The notes beneath the pieces are model-generated. The model ran no database searches. It was not told where the DNA came from and saw nothing but the letters and a program-made list of their open reading frames with translations. The position numbers and the translations under genes were made by a program. A stretch of DNA of 64,000 nucleotides from Klebsormidium nitens (lineage: Eukaryota > Streptophyta > Klebsormidiophyceae > Klebsormidiales > Klebsormidiaceae). Shown here in pieces: positions 21,601 to 33,813 of the stretch. Every line of letters begins with the position of its first letter. The stretch's first letter is position 1. The stretch is taken from NCBI GenBank assembly GCA_000708835.1, contig DF237442.1, positions 2,177 through 66,176 of the forward strand, given 5' to 3'.

Positions 21601-23869
21601 GTCCATGAGGATTTGTCCACATGGATAGCGAACTCCGGCTGGATAGAGTGGGCGACGCCTTGTTTCTTTTGAAAGTCTGCCCCTCCCCTCTCTGATGTTC
21701 TTTCCACGAATTCTGCCAATGCCGAGATGGACCCAACAATAAAGTTGAGACTAAGTAAACGAAAGCTAAAACGCTGTGCCCCAAATGTACCCTCCTTCTT
21801 TCTCTCGCAGATGGACGACGCTGTTCCGGAGGAGCTGTCCGGGTTCATCGAGGTGGCCCTCCAATTAGTGGGCGCGATCTTCGTCGTTTCCTTCAGCACG
21901 CCCGTCTTCCTGCTGCTCCTCCTCTTCATCTCGCTCGGCTTCGCGGCCATTGCGCAACTCTACCGCCACGCGGCGCGCGACCTGAAGCGCATCCAGTCGC
22001 TCCGCCAATCGCCGGTGTACGCGCACTTTGCGGAGAGCATGGAGGGCGCGCCCGCGGTGCGCGCGTTCGGCGAGGTTTCGAGGTTTATCGCGGACGGGAA
22101 GGCGCGCGTCGCGGGGTTCTTGGCGGCGATGTTCAGCGCGTGGGCGGCGAACCAGTTCGTGACGTTCTGGATGGACGTCATGGGGGCGGCGGTCATGCTG
22201 GGGGCGAGTTTCCTCGCGATCGTCGAGACGGAGCGCGGGAACCTGCGACCTGAGGTAAGACGACAGAGTCAGAGCTGTCTGTAGCTGTTTGTTCACTCCT
22301 GAGTTTTTCTTCCTTTTGTGGGTGCCGACAAACATCGGCTCGGCTTATCTCCTGGCGTGCGCGAAGTTCCTTTGCTCGGATTACGGTTCTGGTTCGAAGC
22401 AGCATCCTTGCTGTTTGTACGTGATTGGCTAAGAAATCTGGAGGCGAAGGCTTGTCCTCCGCCTGTTTGAACGACACACGGCCGGATTTGTTGCTCCGAT
22501 TTCCATCGAAGTTCGACGCTCTTTGTATCCTCGACTCTGTTCTCTTTTGCTTCTAAAAGGTGCCTTCTGGCTGAATTAGTTGTTAAATCCAGCTTCCGAT
22601 AAGCGCCCACCTCGCCTGTTTACTACTCTGCGTGCCAACCGTTTCCGTTTGTGGCGTCCCCAGATGGCCGCCCTTAGCATTACGTACGCCGCCGAGTTTG
22701 CTGAGCTGCTCATGTGGAGCGTGCGCCAATGGACCGAGCTCGAAGTCGCCATGGTCGCCGTGGAACGCGTGCTCGACTACACCGCCCTCCCCTCCGAAGC
22801 CTGGGACGGCCGCCGGGGGATCCATCTACCGGCCCAACGTCAGTCCCCGGTAAACGGTGTACCGGGCACACGTCCGGTTGTACTGGGCGCTCAGAGTCCT
22901 GCCACGTGGCCCGAGCACGGCCGATTGGAGTTTGAGGACGTGTGGCTGGTGTACGAGGCGCGCTCGCGGGGGGTGGTGAAAGCAACCGGGGGGCAGAAAC
23001 CGCCCGGGGGAATGAAAGACGGGGACGGAGAGAAGTCTGCGGCGCAAGGCGGGAAAGCCGCCCTACGGGGGGTGACATTTGCCGCGTCGCCTGGTGAACG
23101 GATCGCGGTTGTTGGTAGAACCGGGGCCGGGAAGAGTAGCTTGGTGTCGGCACTGTTCCGGCTGGTAGAACTAGACCAGGGGAGAATCTTGATCGATGGC
23201 GTTGACATCGGGGGCATGCCGCTGGGGCGGTTGCGGCGCGGGCTCGCGGTGGTGCCCCAGGAACCGGTGCTCTTCTCCGGGAGCCTGCGCAGCAACCTGG
23301 ACCCGCGGGGAACGCGCACCGACCGCGAGATTTGGGACGCGCTCGAGGCGGTCGCGCTGAAAGAGACGGTCGCCGGGAAAGAGAAGAAGCTGGAGGAACA
23401 GGTGGGCGGGGCGTTGTCGCTCGGGGAACGGCAGCTGCTGTGCGTGGCACGTGCCCTGCTCCAGTCCGCGAAAGTGACCGTTCTCGACGAGGCGAGCAGC
23501 GCGCTGGACGCGGAGTCGGAGCGCGCCATCTACCGGGCGCTTCTGTGGCGCCCGGGGATGCCCCGATCGCTCAGCCGCGGCGCCTCTGGGAGCTCGGGGC
23601 AGCTCTCCCGGCCGCCGAGTGGGCAGGCGCTGGCGAACCTGGGGGGAGAGGAGAGTGGCCGGGGAACCCCCCGGGCGCCGGAGGGCGCCCCGGTCGGTGG
23701 ATTTTATCCCGGGACGGTTTTGTACATTGCGCATAAGCTGAGCACGGTACTGCAGTGTGACCGGGTAATTGTGTTGGACCAGGGGCGGATTGTGGAGATG
23801 GACAGTCCGGAGGTGTTACTGGCCAGAGAGGGGAGCCGATTTGCGGCCATGGTAGAGACGGTGAGTTAG
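15610..23869 (+). CDS. ABC transporter, subfamily C (MRP-type), full length
   Basis: This is a full ABCC transporter, a family that exports organic anions and conjugates, in plants often into the vacuole. Seven exons join in frame: 15610-16845, 17593-17807, 18424-19646, 20166-20332, 20747-21313, 21811-22254 and 22664-23869, giving about 1685 residues. The ATG may instead be at 15643 (MEGPAEE). The order is: five N-terminal membrane segments (TMD0), TMD1, NBD1 (Walker A GPVGSGKST near residue 665, signature LSGGQR near 757, Walker B VLDDCL, His in VVATHDE), a linker with a long Glu/Asp/Gly run, TMD2, and NBD2 (Walker A GRTGAGKSS near 1434, signature LSLGERQ near 1535, Walker B VLDEASSALD, His in YIAHKLST). 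The NBD1 Q-loop reads GEEPWVQN where the family has PQQxWIQN; that of NBD2 is a normal VPQEPVLF. Substrate and membrane cannot be read from the sequence. Confidence 0.93.
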
Positions 23870-26400
23870 AACGGCGCAATTGAAGAAGAAATCTTGAGAT
23901 CAATGACAGCCAGTCACGTGAATGTCTCTTCAATAAGCGGAGTGCGAGAGGGAGGCTCAGCTCGCTCTTATGTAATGCATGAGTTCCCACAGTAGTGCAT
24001 TTGACTAAACCCCACGCGGCAAGCTATTCCTGGCGGACTCAAGGTAGCCACGGTTTTCACAAGCACTAGAGGCCATCTTCTGCCTATCCTACGTAGGTAA
24101 GTTCTTTCCGATGTAACGAAGTAACCTGTCGAGCCCCGCTGTTACACGGCATGTGTCGCCAAGCTTTCGGCAAGTCGGTTAAGTTTGGACCTCAGGAAGA
24201 AGGTGTTCAAGTTCGATTCTGTACTTTAACATGCTACGCTGAGATGCTGCACCGGGCCATCATTGATGAATCAGATCGTCATGGCGGTTCAGGATTGAAT
24301 CCACATGCGTCACAGGGCCAACGATTGACACTGCATCCCTAGCTTCGAGACTGAAGGAGCGTCACGGTAATATCACGTTGGCGGCATTCAAGGATTCGGC
24401 GCTGAAACATGACAACGGCACAAGTCAGCCAAGATGGTGATCAGCATGCATAGTCCCAGGATAGTCCCATAGCTATTTTACTCGTGCTTTCTCTAGCCAT
24501 TTGCGATTTCAGACTCCAATGTAGCGCGAGAGAGTGCCAAGGATGCTCCGATCAAACGAGCAAGTGTGCCGCGTGAGTCATACATGCGAGGTTTCCGCGC
24601 ACCTTCACTCGTTTTGTGAAATAACACTTAACACGTCAGCCGGTCATTAAGCCGAGTCCTACAAATTGACCTTTGGGGACCTTTGCTGACATTGCATGCA
24701 CCATTGCACCGGTATCAACCTGAGGTAAGTGAACGACGCGCCGGCATACCGTACTTGCCTGGAGGCTGCAAGGGAGGCTGGGCCCCATGTGATCCATGCA
24801 TCATTGCTTTCTTGCTTGTGTGTCGTAGACAATCGCGCGTTCGAATAGAGTCAAGAGTCCTCAAGACCTGCGCAGCGCGCATAGACACATGAAGTATGAA
24901 AGTACGACTTATGATCCTGCATGATGATACCGCGTACTGCTCGTACGTTGGGAGTTTTTATGCCTTTTGTCCATCACGCGTTTCGTGCAACTCCTAATCC
25001 ATTTTTAAATGTTTTGAATAAACGCCGCCAGCTTACTGGTATCTTTGCATGTTTTGGGCCTGTGCCGTATTGGCCCCCAGATTTGTTGTGTACCGTCTTG
25101 CACGCCGGGCTCATCAGCTGGAGCACCGGGACTAGCACACGCCTCGTATTGGCCCCCAGAAACCTTAAAGTAAACTTATTTGAATCTCATTGTGGTCTTA
25201 GCATAATACCGGTACCGGTATTGGGCAAACTACCTATGCTCGTTTGGGTATCTCTTGCCATTGGGATTGAATTACCTATCGGCCCAAGTGACCGGAGGAA
25301 CAGCGGACCGGACCGCGGTACGCTACCTAATGTGAGACCGGTACTGCCAAGCATGTTCTCGCATGGCATCACTTTCGAAATTCCGTTTCCCTAGCGTTTG
25401 GAGCAGAAGACCAGGGTCCAGCACCTGCACAGTGCACAGTGCAGGGGACGAGTCGTGTACCTACGGTACGTTTCGTTCGAAGGACTCTGGAGTCTGAAAG
25501 ACTGGTCGGCGGTCGGCCACAACCCTAAAACCCCACAACTTAGGTATAAGGGCCCAGGCCCCAGGGGCCAGGGGTCCCCCGCCCCCGGACCTTCGGCTAG
25601 AAAGCCGGTAGGACGACTTCTCGCCGCTCGGTGTAGCGGGTAATCATTCCAATCTCCAACGTACCGGTACGGTACGTACTTACCGTAGTACCCACATGTG
25701 CGTGCCCCGGGCGCTCCTGAGAGGAGCAACCCTGGGGCCTGTCCTTCAGTCCTTGCTTGGCGTCCGATGGGAGTCAGGGACCCCCGGCCGATGCTGAAGG
25801 CACCCGGGCCTCGTCGGCTGCTCAGCCAGCAGAAAATGCAGGCACTTGCTGGGCTCGGCCGACCGGAGCAGCCATTCACCGACTGTCCAGCCGGCAGAAC
25901 CGGGGGCGTGCCCGCAGCTGGCCGGCCGGGACAAAAGTCCGTGGGAAACCCTGACCAGAACCCCGACCTCGAGGCTCGACCTTGAATCCGGAATCCGGAT
26001 CCGCAATTATCACCAGGTACGATGATAATCCCCCCGTACAGCAGGCGTTTTCCGAAGCTTCTAATCAGTCATCATTGCTCCAAGGGTCCTGGAGCCAGTC
26101 AGCAGGGTGGTTACAAAGTGCACGCGGCACTTTGAGAATACGCGCCCCATCATATGGGAGACTAATCGGACGGCTCGGAAGTGCAGTTCTCTCGACAGTT
26201 ACAAAACAGGCCGGCAAGGTTTGTCAGCGGAGCAGATTCAATCAGGCTTCCGCTGCGGCGCTGAGTCCGAGCTGGGAAACTGAATCGCCGCGTGTTGGAT
26301 GCGATTGTCACTGCACGGACAGCACTTGGTGTACGGTACACTCAGCATTTGGCACTGCACAATGCGGTCGTCCACCGACGATAGGTACACGAACCGGTAC

Positions 26401-26685
26401 TACCGTACCAACACGCCGGTTGGGCAGAAATTAATAATTATGGCAATTTGCCCAATATTTTGATATATTCCGACCCACTCTGCCCAATGTTTCAAATGGT
26501 TCAAAATTCCAATTTGTCTTTTTTGATGAGATTTGAGTGGTAAAAGAAGGGATTTCGCAATAAATGCAGAGTTGCCCAAATTTTTCAAAAATTCCAAAAC
26601 GAGTTGCCCAAATTTTCAAACGTCCATTATCAATCGAAATTAATTATTGCCCAAAAATCTGCCCAACCGGCGTGTTGGTACGGTA
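26401..26685. mobile_element. MITE-like element with 28-bp perfect terminal inverted repeats
   Basis: The termini 26401-26428 and 26658-26685 are exact reverse complements over 28 bases, beginning TACCGTACCAACACGCCGGT. The element is 285 bp, AT-rich inside, has no coding capacity and contains several internal TTGCCCAA motifs. If the outermost TA is counted as the target duplication, it is flanked by TA on both sides, as expected for Tc1/mariner-type insertion. Confidence 0.85.
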
Positions 26686-27087
26686 TCTACCTAGTCCACG
26701 CCGCGCGGTTTCTTTGTCAGGTTGCACCTACCCAGAGTCTGAGCCCCGGGCCCCGGCCCGGTTCCCAAAAAGTCCGGCGAAGGTCGTGATCTGGATTCTG
26801 AAGCAGCGGAACGAGTCACCGACCGGATCCACTGCAGCCGTGGTCTGATTACGCAGAGATCGCGATCCGCTCCAACCCGGCGCAGCCACTGGTCGTACCG
26901 CGTGCCCGGGGTCCGGACTCCGCTGGAACGTGTGCGCTGTGAGGCTGGACCAACCGGGCCGGGTACTTTCCTAGACCACGTGAACTCAAATCTGTGTGCA
27001 CTTTCCGAGTGATCTCCTGCACTGTGCAGTGTGCACTCAACCAGAGGCTACAGTCAGGCTACAGTCACCAAGTTGCTATTAGTATTA

Positions 27088-27630
27088 GGGGAAGGTCATT
27101 TTGAAGTGGTACCCCCCCTAATTTTTTGTGAGGGGGGGGGGCCTAGGGCTCTGAGCGCGGCTCGAGGTCCCTATGGGGGGGGGACACACCCACACTTTGC
27201 TCACGGGAGTGCTTGATGGGGGGGCACCTAACGAGCTTGGCCTTTTAGGTAGCTCAAGGGGGGGGAACATGGATCCCGGTCCCCATTTTCATGTGATTCT
27301 GAGGCTAAATCAAGCTCCAAATGGCGTATATGAACTAATATTCGTCAAAAACTTCTTGCAAAATGCCCCATACGAAAATCTTGAACGCAGATTAGCAAAG
27401 AAAAAGGTTTCATATGCCCGCATAAGCGACTTCTCTATCCAATTTTGGCTTCTCCCAAATACAGATATGGGGGGGGTACCCAGGGCCTTGATCCGGAAAA
27501 ATTTATATGGGAGGGGGGCCCGACGCTACGATTCCACTTGGGCCGTGGGTATGGGGGGGGGACCCAGCGCTCCCGGCAAAAACCCTCTACAAATAATTAG
27601 GGGGGGTACCACTTCAAAGTGACCTTCCCC
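27088..27630. mobile_element. MITE-like element, about 543 bp, G-rich, TTA target duplication
   Basis: The termini beginning GGGGAAGGTCATTTTGAAGT at 27088 and its reverse complement ending at 27630 match over about 45 bases with a few differences. A TTA trinucleotide lies directly outside each end (27085-27087 and 27631-27633). A 3-bp TTA or TAA duplication is typical of PIF/Harbinger transposons. The inside has many runs of seven to nine G and no coding region. Confidence 0.85.
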
Positions 27631-27999
27631 TTAGGAATCTCGAATCCATGTGCCTTTCACCTGTGTCAGTGTGCCTACATGAGTCGATGTCAGGTCAAAA
27701 TCTTCGGGCATGGAGACATCCTCCCTGTCCATTGGTGCGCAGTCCAGGAAAGCAGGGTGCAGATTGGGCAGGCAGCAGAGTTGACGCGATTGACTGAGCA
27801 CGTTCAGCTCTCCCACCTCACCCTCTTGAACACGGTCGTTTGGATTCGTTTCCCTTGATATTTGTTGGTCCTTAGGTGGCGCGCAGGGCTCCTGTCAATG
27901 CATCGCAGGAGCTTCCCAGCCTCTTCTTGCTGCAGCTCACAAAGGTTTGTCTGCAGCTCAGCAGCTGGTTTGCGCTTTTGCTCCTGACTGCTTTCGAAG

Positions 28000-30900
28000 A
28001 TGGAGGAAGCAAAGCCCCCCGTTGCTCAGTGCGGCAGCCCAAACACGGTACTGGACCCTGCCGCGTTCTTCCAGGAGCAGCGCGTCGTCGCTAAAGCTCA
28101 GGCCTCTCAGCTGTACCAGCTGGATCCCACCATCTGCAACCCCATCTCGCTGCCAGCTGCCGGACAGCTGGCAGGCCGACTGTACCCCGGGGGGCAAGTC
28201 AAACTCTCAGCTCCAATGCTTGCCCAGGTGCAGGCCAGGGGGATGCACAATGTAGCTAGTCATGGGGGTTTAGTTGGAGGTCACCACCGGCCGGGGCAAG
28301 TACATACGCGGAGTTACCAGACGCGCGAACAAAGCCAGCAATCGAGCTCAGGGGCGGATGAGGAGGTCGGTCTGGGGGGCAGCACCATCGGGCCAGACGG
28401 GTTGAAACGAGGGCCCTGGACCAAGGAGGAGGATGCGATGCTGGCAGACTATGTGCAGCGCTTTGGGCCCAAAGACTGGAGTGAGACTCCTGCACTGACA
28501 CTGGTTTGCAAGTGCTAGTGTGACTCTTGGAATGAGCTTTTCCGGTTATGCTGGGGAAAACAGGAGCTACAGCAGCTTCCCAAGCAGAGCTCCTAAAGGG
28601 ATTTCCTCTAGCTCAGCAGGTTTTCATTGTAAGTCAGGCTCCAAGAAGATTGTCGGGACAGTGATGCAATTGGGGATGCAATGGATGCCAGGTGTCAGTA
28701 TTCTGAGCTAGCCCTGGCATGTTACCTGCAGGCAGCGTACCCATGAAGACGGGCCTTGTGAATCGGTGTGGCAAGAGCTGCCGCCTGAGGTCAGCTCTCG
28801 CTCCTGCTTCTTACTAAAACCTCATGCATGATTGGCAATTTGAGGTCAACTGGAAGTCCTGAGACGTGACAATGTTTGCTGCATCATTGCAGAGTCGCCT
28901 ATTATATGGCACTCTGCTGGACTGCAGAGCTGGGGCCTTCTGATTTGCCTGTACCAGACTTTTTGGCTGTCCTGAGTTATGGACTTCTTAGGATAAGTCT
29001 GAGTCTGATTGCTCAGTTCTATTCTGGTTCCAGGTATGTCAACCACTTACGGCCCAACCTGAAGAAGGAAGCTTTCTCTGACGACGAGGAGCAGATGGTG
29101 ATTCATTTGCAGGTAGGGCAGCGTCTGTGTTTGGATTGCAGTGCCCGAGACTGTCAGTTAGGCCCTGTGCTAGTGGCACCAGTGCATAATGATGTTTGAA
29201 AATGTAGAGTTGTGTCAAAGCTGCAAAATCATGCAAACGGCTTGGGTCAATTGTCGTTCATGAGAAGTTACTTTTGCGGATGCAATCCTCCGCATTAGCT
29301 CCTATTTGCTTGTTTGAAGCCCATGAAAGGTGGAACCTTTCTTGTGAACAAAGCACGGAGTGTCCTTTTGGACTTTAGCCAGCCCAAAATCTTTGCCAGA
29401 CGAAGGGCTCTATGATTGAACCTAAGAAACATTGGCTGGACTTCAAGGACCAGATTTTCGGTCTTTGAAACAAAGCTTTGAAGCACCACTGCCCAGCAAA
29501 GGTCTAAAAACTCTAGTACGCCAAACCAGCATAGCTCAAGTCACATTTCTTAAGTAGTGCAAAGTAGACCAGGTTTTATGCTGCTTTGCAAAGTAGACCA
29601 GACTTTCAAGCTACACAGCAGCATTTCATCAACTAGCATACCTGACAGCCATCACAGCCATGTCTCTCAAACACCCCCCTAAAACTCCCTGCTTTTCCTA
29701 CCCCCCAGGCCCAGCTCGGCAACAAGTGGGCGGCCATTGCGGCCCAGATGCCCGGGCGCACCGACAACGAGATCAAAAACCTGTGGAACACGCGCATCAA
29801 GAAGCGAAAGCGGGACGCCGAGCTGCACGGTCTGGATATGCAGCCGCAACAGCTGTACCGGTGGCCGCAGGCGGCCCGTCCCGCGTATTCTGAGGGGGAT
29901 AACGGCATGCCCCCGCTAGTCAGCGTTGAGGAGTGGGGGGGGAGAGTGGGCCGGGGGGCGCGCAGGATGATTGGGCCGCACAGCAATGTGAGGAGGGCGG
30001 CGTCGCTGCCGCCGGACGCGGGGGCTTATGTCTACATTCCAGAAGGTGAGCGGGTGGCCAAGAGATTGCACAATGAAAGCACGAGATGCTCTTGGAGGTT
30101 TGCGCTACCATGGCATGGAGGGTATACGCAGAAAGCAGTTTGCAAACACCAGGACAGCTCCTAAGTTCGGGGCAAAATCCAAGAGCCAATTTGATACCAG
30201 GTTATGTCTTTTGCGGGCGGACTGGCTTAATGTTGCGCCAAAAAAGTCTGCTGGATGGAGCCTCTATTGTATCAAGATTCAAGTATCTGAATGGATCACT
30301 GATGGGGCTGAGTCGCTAGCAGATTCGGAACCCAGGTTGCCGGTGGTCGAGAGCTGAATGTTCTCGTTCTGACCCGTCATAGAATAGGCTCAGATGAGAC
30401 ACGTCCAGAGGATGTCGAATGGCGTGACCTTTCAGCCAATTGAAGTCAAGGCAGTGACAATTGGTAAGGCAGAGGGTAGCTTCAGAGCTGAAGCTACCCC
30501 TTTGAAACGAAGTTTCTTGGGAACTCTCAACTCCGACCTGGAATATCCTTCCAATGAGCAAGCTTCGTGAACCCCTTAGATGAGTGCCCAAGTGCCACCG
30601 GACCTGTCTGTAAAACTTTTCGAGAGTCTACCAGAGAGTCCGAGCTCATCCTTCTTCATTCTACCCCCTCTGCCAGGCCCCGCCTGTCTTGCCCCCCCTG
30701 CCGCTTCCAGCACTACGTGCCCCTCCGGGCCCCGCCCCCCGTCTGCACAATCCTGCCGCAGCCGACTCAGTAACAGCACCCGGGCAGTGTCCTCTGACGG
30801 AGTGAACGACTCCAAGAGCGTCGGTTGGTCCCCCATAGAAGAAGCCATGTTTTGCGCCCCCACCACTAGCCAAGAGCACACGCTGCTATCCCCCTCGCCG

Positions 30901-31485
30901 GAAGATCAGTTGATGGTCGTCCCCCCAGACGAGTCGGTAGAACTCCCCGGGGGGGAGCAGCACTTCGTCCCCCCCAAGCAAGAAGAACTGCCGGCGATGC
31001 CCGACGAGATCATCGACGACGGATCGGGCGGTCCGGAGCCGTCCACGTCGTACTCCCTCGAAGACGACAAGATGTTCCAGCGGAAAGCGTTCATCGACAA
31101 GCTGAGGCTGGACGCGGGCGGGGGGGTCCACTGGGCTGCCTCGCTGGACACCAACTCCTCTCTGGAGGGGGGGCCGTCGACCGCCCGGTTGAACCCCCCG
31201 GGGTCGGACACGCCGGCGTGGACCCCTTCCTCGGGGACGTTCCCCAGCTTTCTGCGCGCGAGCACGCCCAAAGCGCGCGACTCGTGCCGCACGCCCGGGT
31301 TCCCTAACCCCTTCACCCCGGGGCCGTCGTTTGCGTTCCCATCGATGTGCGAGACGCCCTTGGGGGGCGGCAGCAGCTTTGACGTGTTTCCGTCGCCCGC
31401 GGGGTACCAGAAAACGGTAAAAAGCGTCACGGATGAGATGATGGCCGAGGATGACGTGGCGCGGCTGTCACGCACCTCATTTTAG
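28000..31485 (+). CDS. R2R3-MYB transcription factor, GAMYB-like
   Basis: This is a sequence-specific nuclear transcription factor. Five exons join in frame: 28000-28480, 28732-28789, 29034-29112, 29709-30045 and 30593-31485, giving about 615 residues. The last acceptor is AAG rather than CAG. The MYB domain starts near residue 135: R2 is [13 protein letters not shown]...KDW...[13 protein letters not shown], and R3 is KEAFSDDEE...[32 protein letters not shown]. The [11 protein letters not shown] and [11 protein letters not shown] signatures place it with the GAMYB group, which regulates spore, pollen and antheridium development in land plants. In R2 the third conserved Trp is Tyr. The long N-terminal extension (about 134 residues) and the acidic, Ser/Pro-rich C-terminal half have no recognised domain; the latter is likely an activation region. 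I saw no miR159/319-like target site by eye. Confidence 0.92.
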
Positions 31486-33813
31486 ACTTGACACGTGTTG
31501 TCTTGGTGACATTTCAGCTTAGAAGATATACGCCTGGGCTCAGCGCGTTGTACAGTATTTCGACGTCGATTCCGATCATCCTAGCTGCGGCCGAGATCAG
31601 GATTCGATGGGCTAGAGTCTCCAGGTCGGAGCACAGTCTGCTTCCATTCTTCATTCTGGTAATTACCCTGAGTGTGATGCTTGGACTTTGGGTGTGTGGT
31701 GTGTCTTTGGTCAGATGAAAGTTTGCTTGTAGGACTACGTGACGGTAGTTAGAGTCCTGATTCGTATCCCGCTGAAAGGTGGAGGGCTAACCAAAGCTAG
31801 TCGGTAACTCAATGATGCGCAGGTGCGCTGCGACGTTTAGCGCAACCAGATGAGAAACCATTGGTTTTACAAATGGTGGTGTGGTCAATATTGTGTGTAT
31901 TGGTGCAGTACTTGTGAGGAGGTTCAATGAAGCTGTACGGTCGTAGGGTTTTTAGTTTAGGACGGGGTAATTGCCGGGCCGGACTGGGACATTCAACCGA
32001 TGGACCATAGCTGCATCAGTCAAAGGTTGCATATACGGCCTGCAAATGGAACATACTAGGTTCGACGGTGTCTTAAGTTAATAACGTGGCCGGGCAGTTC
32101 TCTAATTCTGGGCCGGGGGTCAAATCGTTGCCCCGGTTCGGCCCGGACTCAGCAATTGTGTCGGACCTTGTTCAATGCGTTGTTGCATGCGGGCTCCAAT
32201 TCTGAAGAGCTTCAATCGAACTTGAGGACCACACGCGCGCAGTGCCTCCGTCACTGGACCGAATGTCTTCATGCAATCCATTTAGTGCGCCTTCGCGATT
32301 TCACATGTGTAGAAGGGCATTGAATGATCCGTACTAGATTTTATTTGACCAAACGGTTGAAGGAGGTTCAAGCCAGCATGGCCTGGCCGAACACATATGT
32401 AAATGGCGGCCATGAGCACCGGGGCACCGCGGCCAGGCTGGCACGAGCTTAGCGACTCGTTCCGAAGAGGGTACGAGTGACTCGGACTCAAGCTCATGTA
32501 ACTTGAATCGCATGCATGGCCGGCAAGCCCCATGCATTATTCAATCCCTGACTTCTTATTGATCGTCAAACTTCGAAATGGCAGCCCCTGATTCTACTCA
32601 ACAATCATGGATCAACGATCTTGTTGCCGCGCAAGTTGGCAGCGCAAAGCACGATTCGCCACGTGAGCGCCTTTCCAGATCCCGAACTACGACAGACCTA
32701 TCTGAGCCCGTTGACGTGCAAAAGTTTACGGGGCAATAGCAACCGCAACCACCCGCTTTGCAGCAAATGCTCGTCCTTCCTTCCACACATCACTGCACGT
32801 AAGATAGTGTCAGATTCAAAACAACGTAAGTAGGAGACGAAAGCAATCATCAGTCGCGCTGCCTTGCAGCGTGTGGGATCCTTGAAAAAGTTGCCTGAAC
32901 CCGCGGTTGAGCCTTCTTTCGTGGACAAGTGCTCTCATCCGCAGCCATATGAATTTGAGAAATTAGCAATAATGCGACCGGAAATGAAGGGCGGCCTGCC
33001 AGCGGATGTTGGTGGTTGTAGGCATAAGCCCCGTCAGCTCTGGAAGAGCTCCTCGACTGCTGGTCGGAGAGGGTCGCCGTTCCGCGAGACGAACAACTGC
33101 CGACCATCGCCGTCGATGCGCCTGGAGGAACGGCGCGTATGATAAGCCGAGAGATATCGCCAGGACAACAGCTAATTTGAGCTCAACAATAACTTGGGTT
33201 CCCCCCATATTTCTTAGCGCGTTTTGACGTTGTCAAGTTGCGTCAGCTTTTCCAGCCATCAATCTATTGGGTCTTTTCCTGATGCTACGTGTGCAAGACA
33301 GTTGCTCTTCACCAGATTCGAATCAGCTTGAACGAATCAAGCTCCCATAATCCGCTCGCAAGCCCTAGCTGGGTACGACCGACACACCAACTCAAAAATC
33401 GCAACCGTCTTGCCGCGGATTGGTCGACTCGACGATCGGAGGCAATGGACGCAAAAAGTCTACAATTTTTCCGGAGCGCAAGGGGTTCTTGAAGAGCGTG
33501 CGAAGGTTCTGCGGTCACTAAAATGGCGTTCGAGCCAGCCCGCTTCCATATGTGCGCTGCACCTTAGGCGAAGTCCGAGACCTTTCTCCAAGTTTCATTT
33601 GTGGGGCTTACGGGACGGCGCAACTCTCTGGTTGTGAAGTGCCGCCCAAACGGGCCAAATTTGTGCTCTCGACAAACTCTGAATTGGGTCGAGCAACTAG
33701 GTCTAGGAAACTATGCAGTCGCTTGCGCGGCGGGCCTTTCGTGAGGTCTCCGGGTGGTGACGGTTTACAAGGAAAAGCGTGACCACCAGATAAGACGCGC
33801 AATGGAGAAAGGC
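31486..33813. other. Intergenic stretch between two convergent genes
   Basis: It holds the 3' ends of the MYB gene (plus) and of the Inturned-like gene (minus). I see no supported gene, RNA gene or element in the remainder. Confidence 0.5.

Larger units (their letters stand above)
23870..27999. other. Gene-free stretch with MITE-like elements
   Basis: No coding region is supported in this 4.1-kb gap. It contains two inverted-repeat elements listed separately, a GC-rich tract at about 25540-25960, and short CTGCACAGTGCA-type palindromic blocks near 25425 and 27017. The last 300 bases are likely the MYB promoter and 5' untranslated region. Confidence 0.6.
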
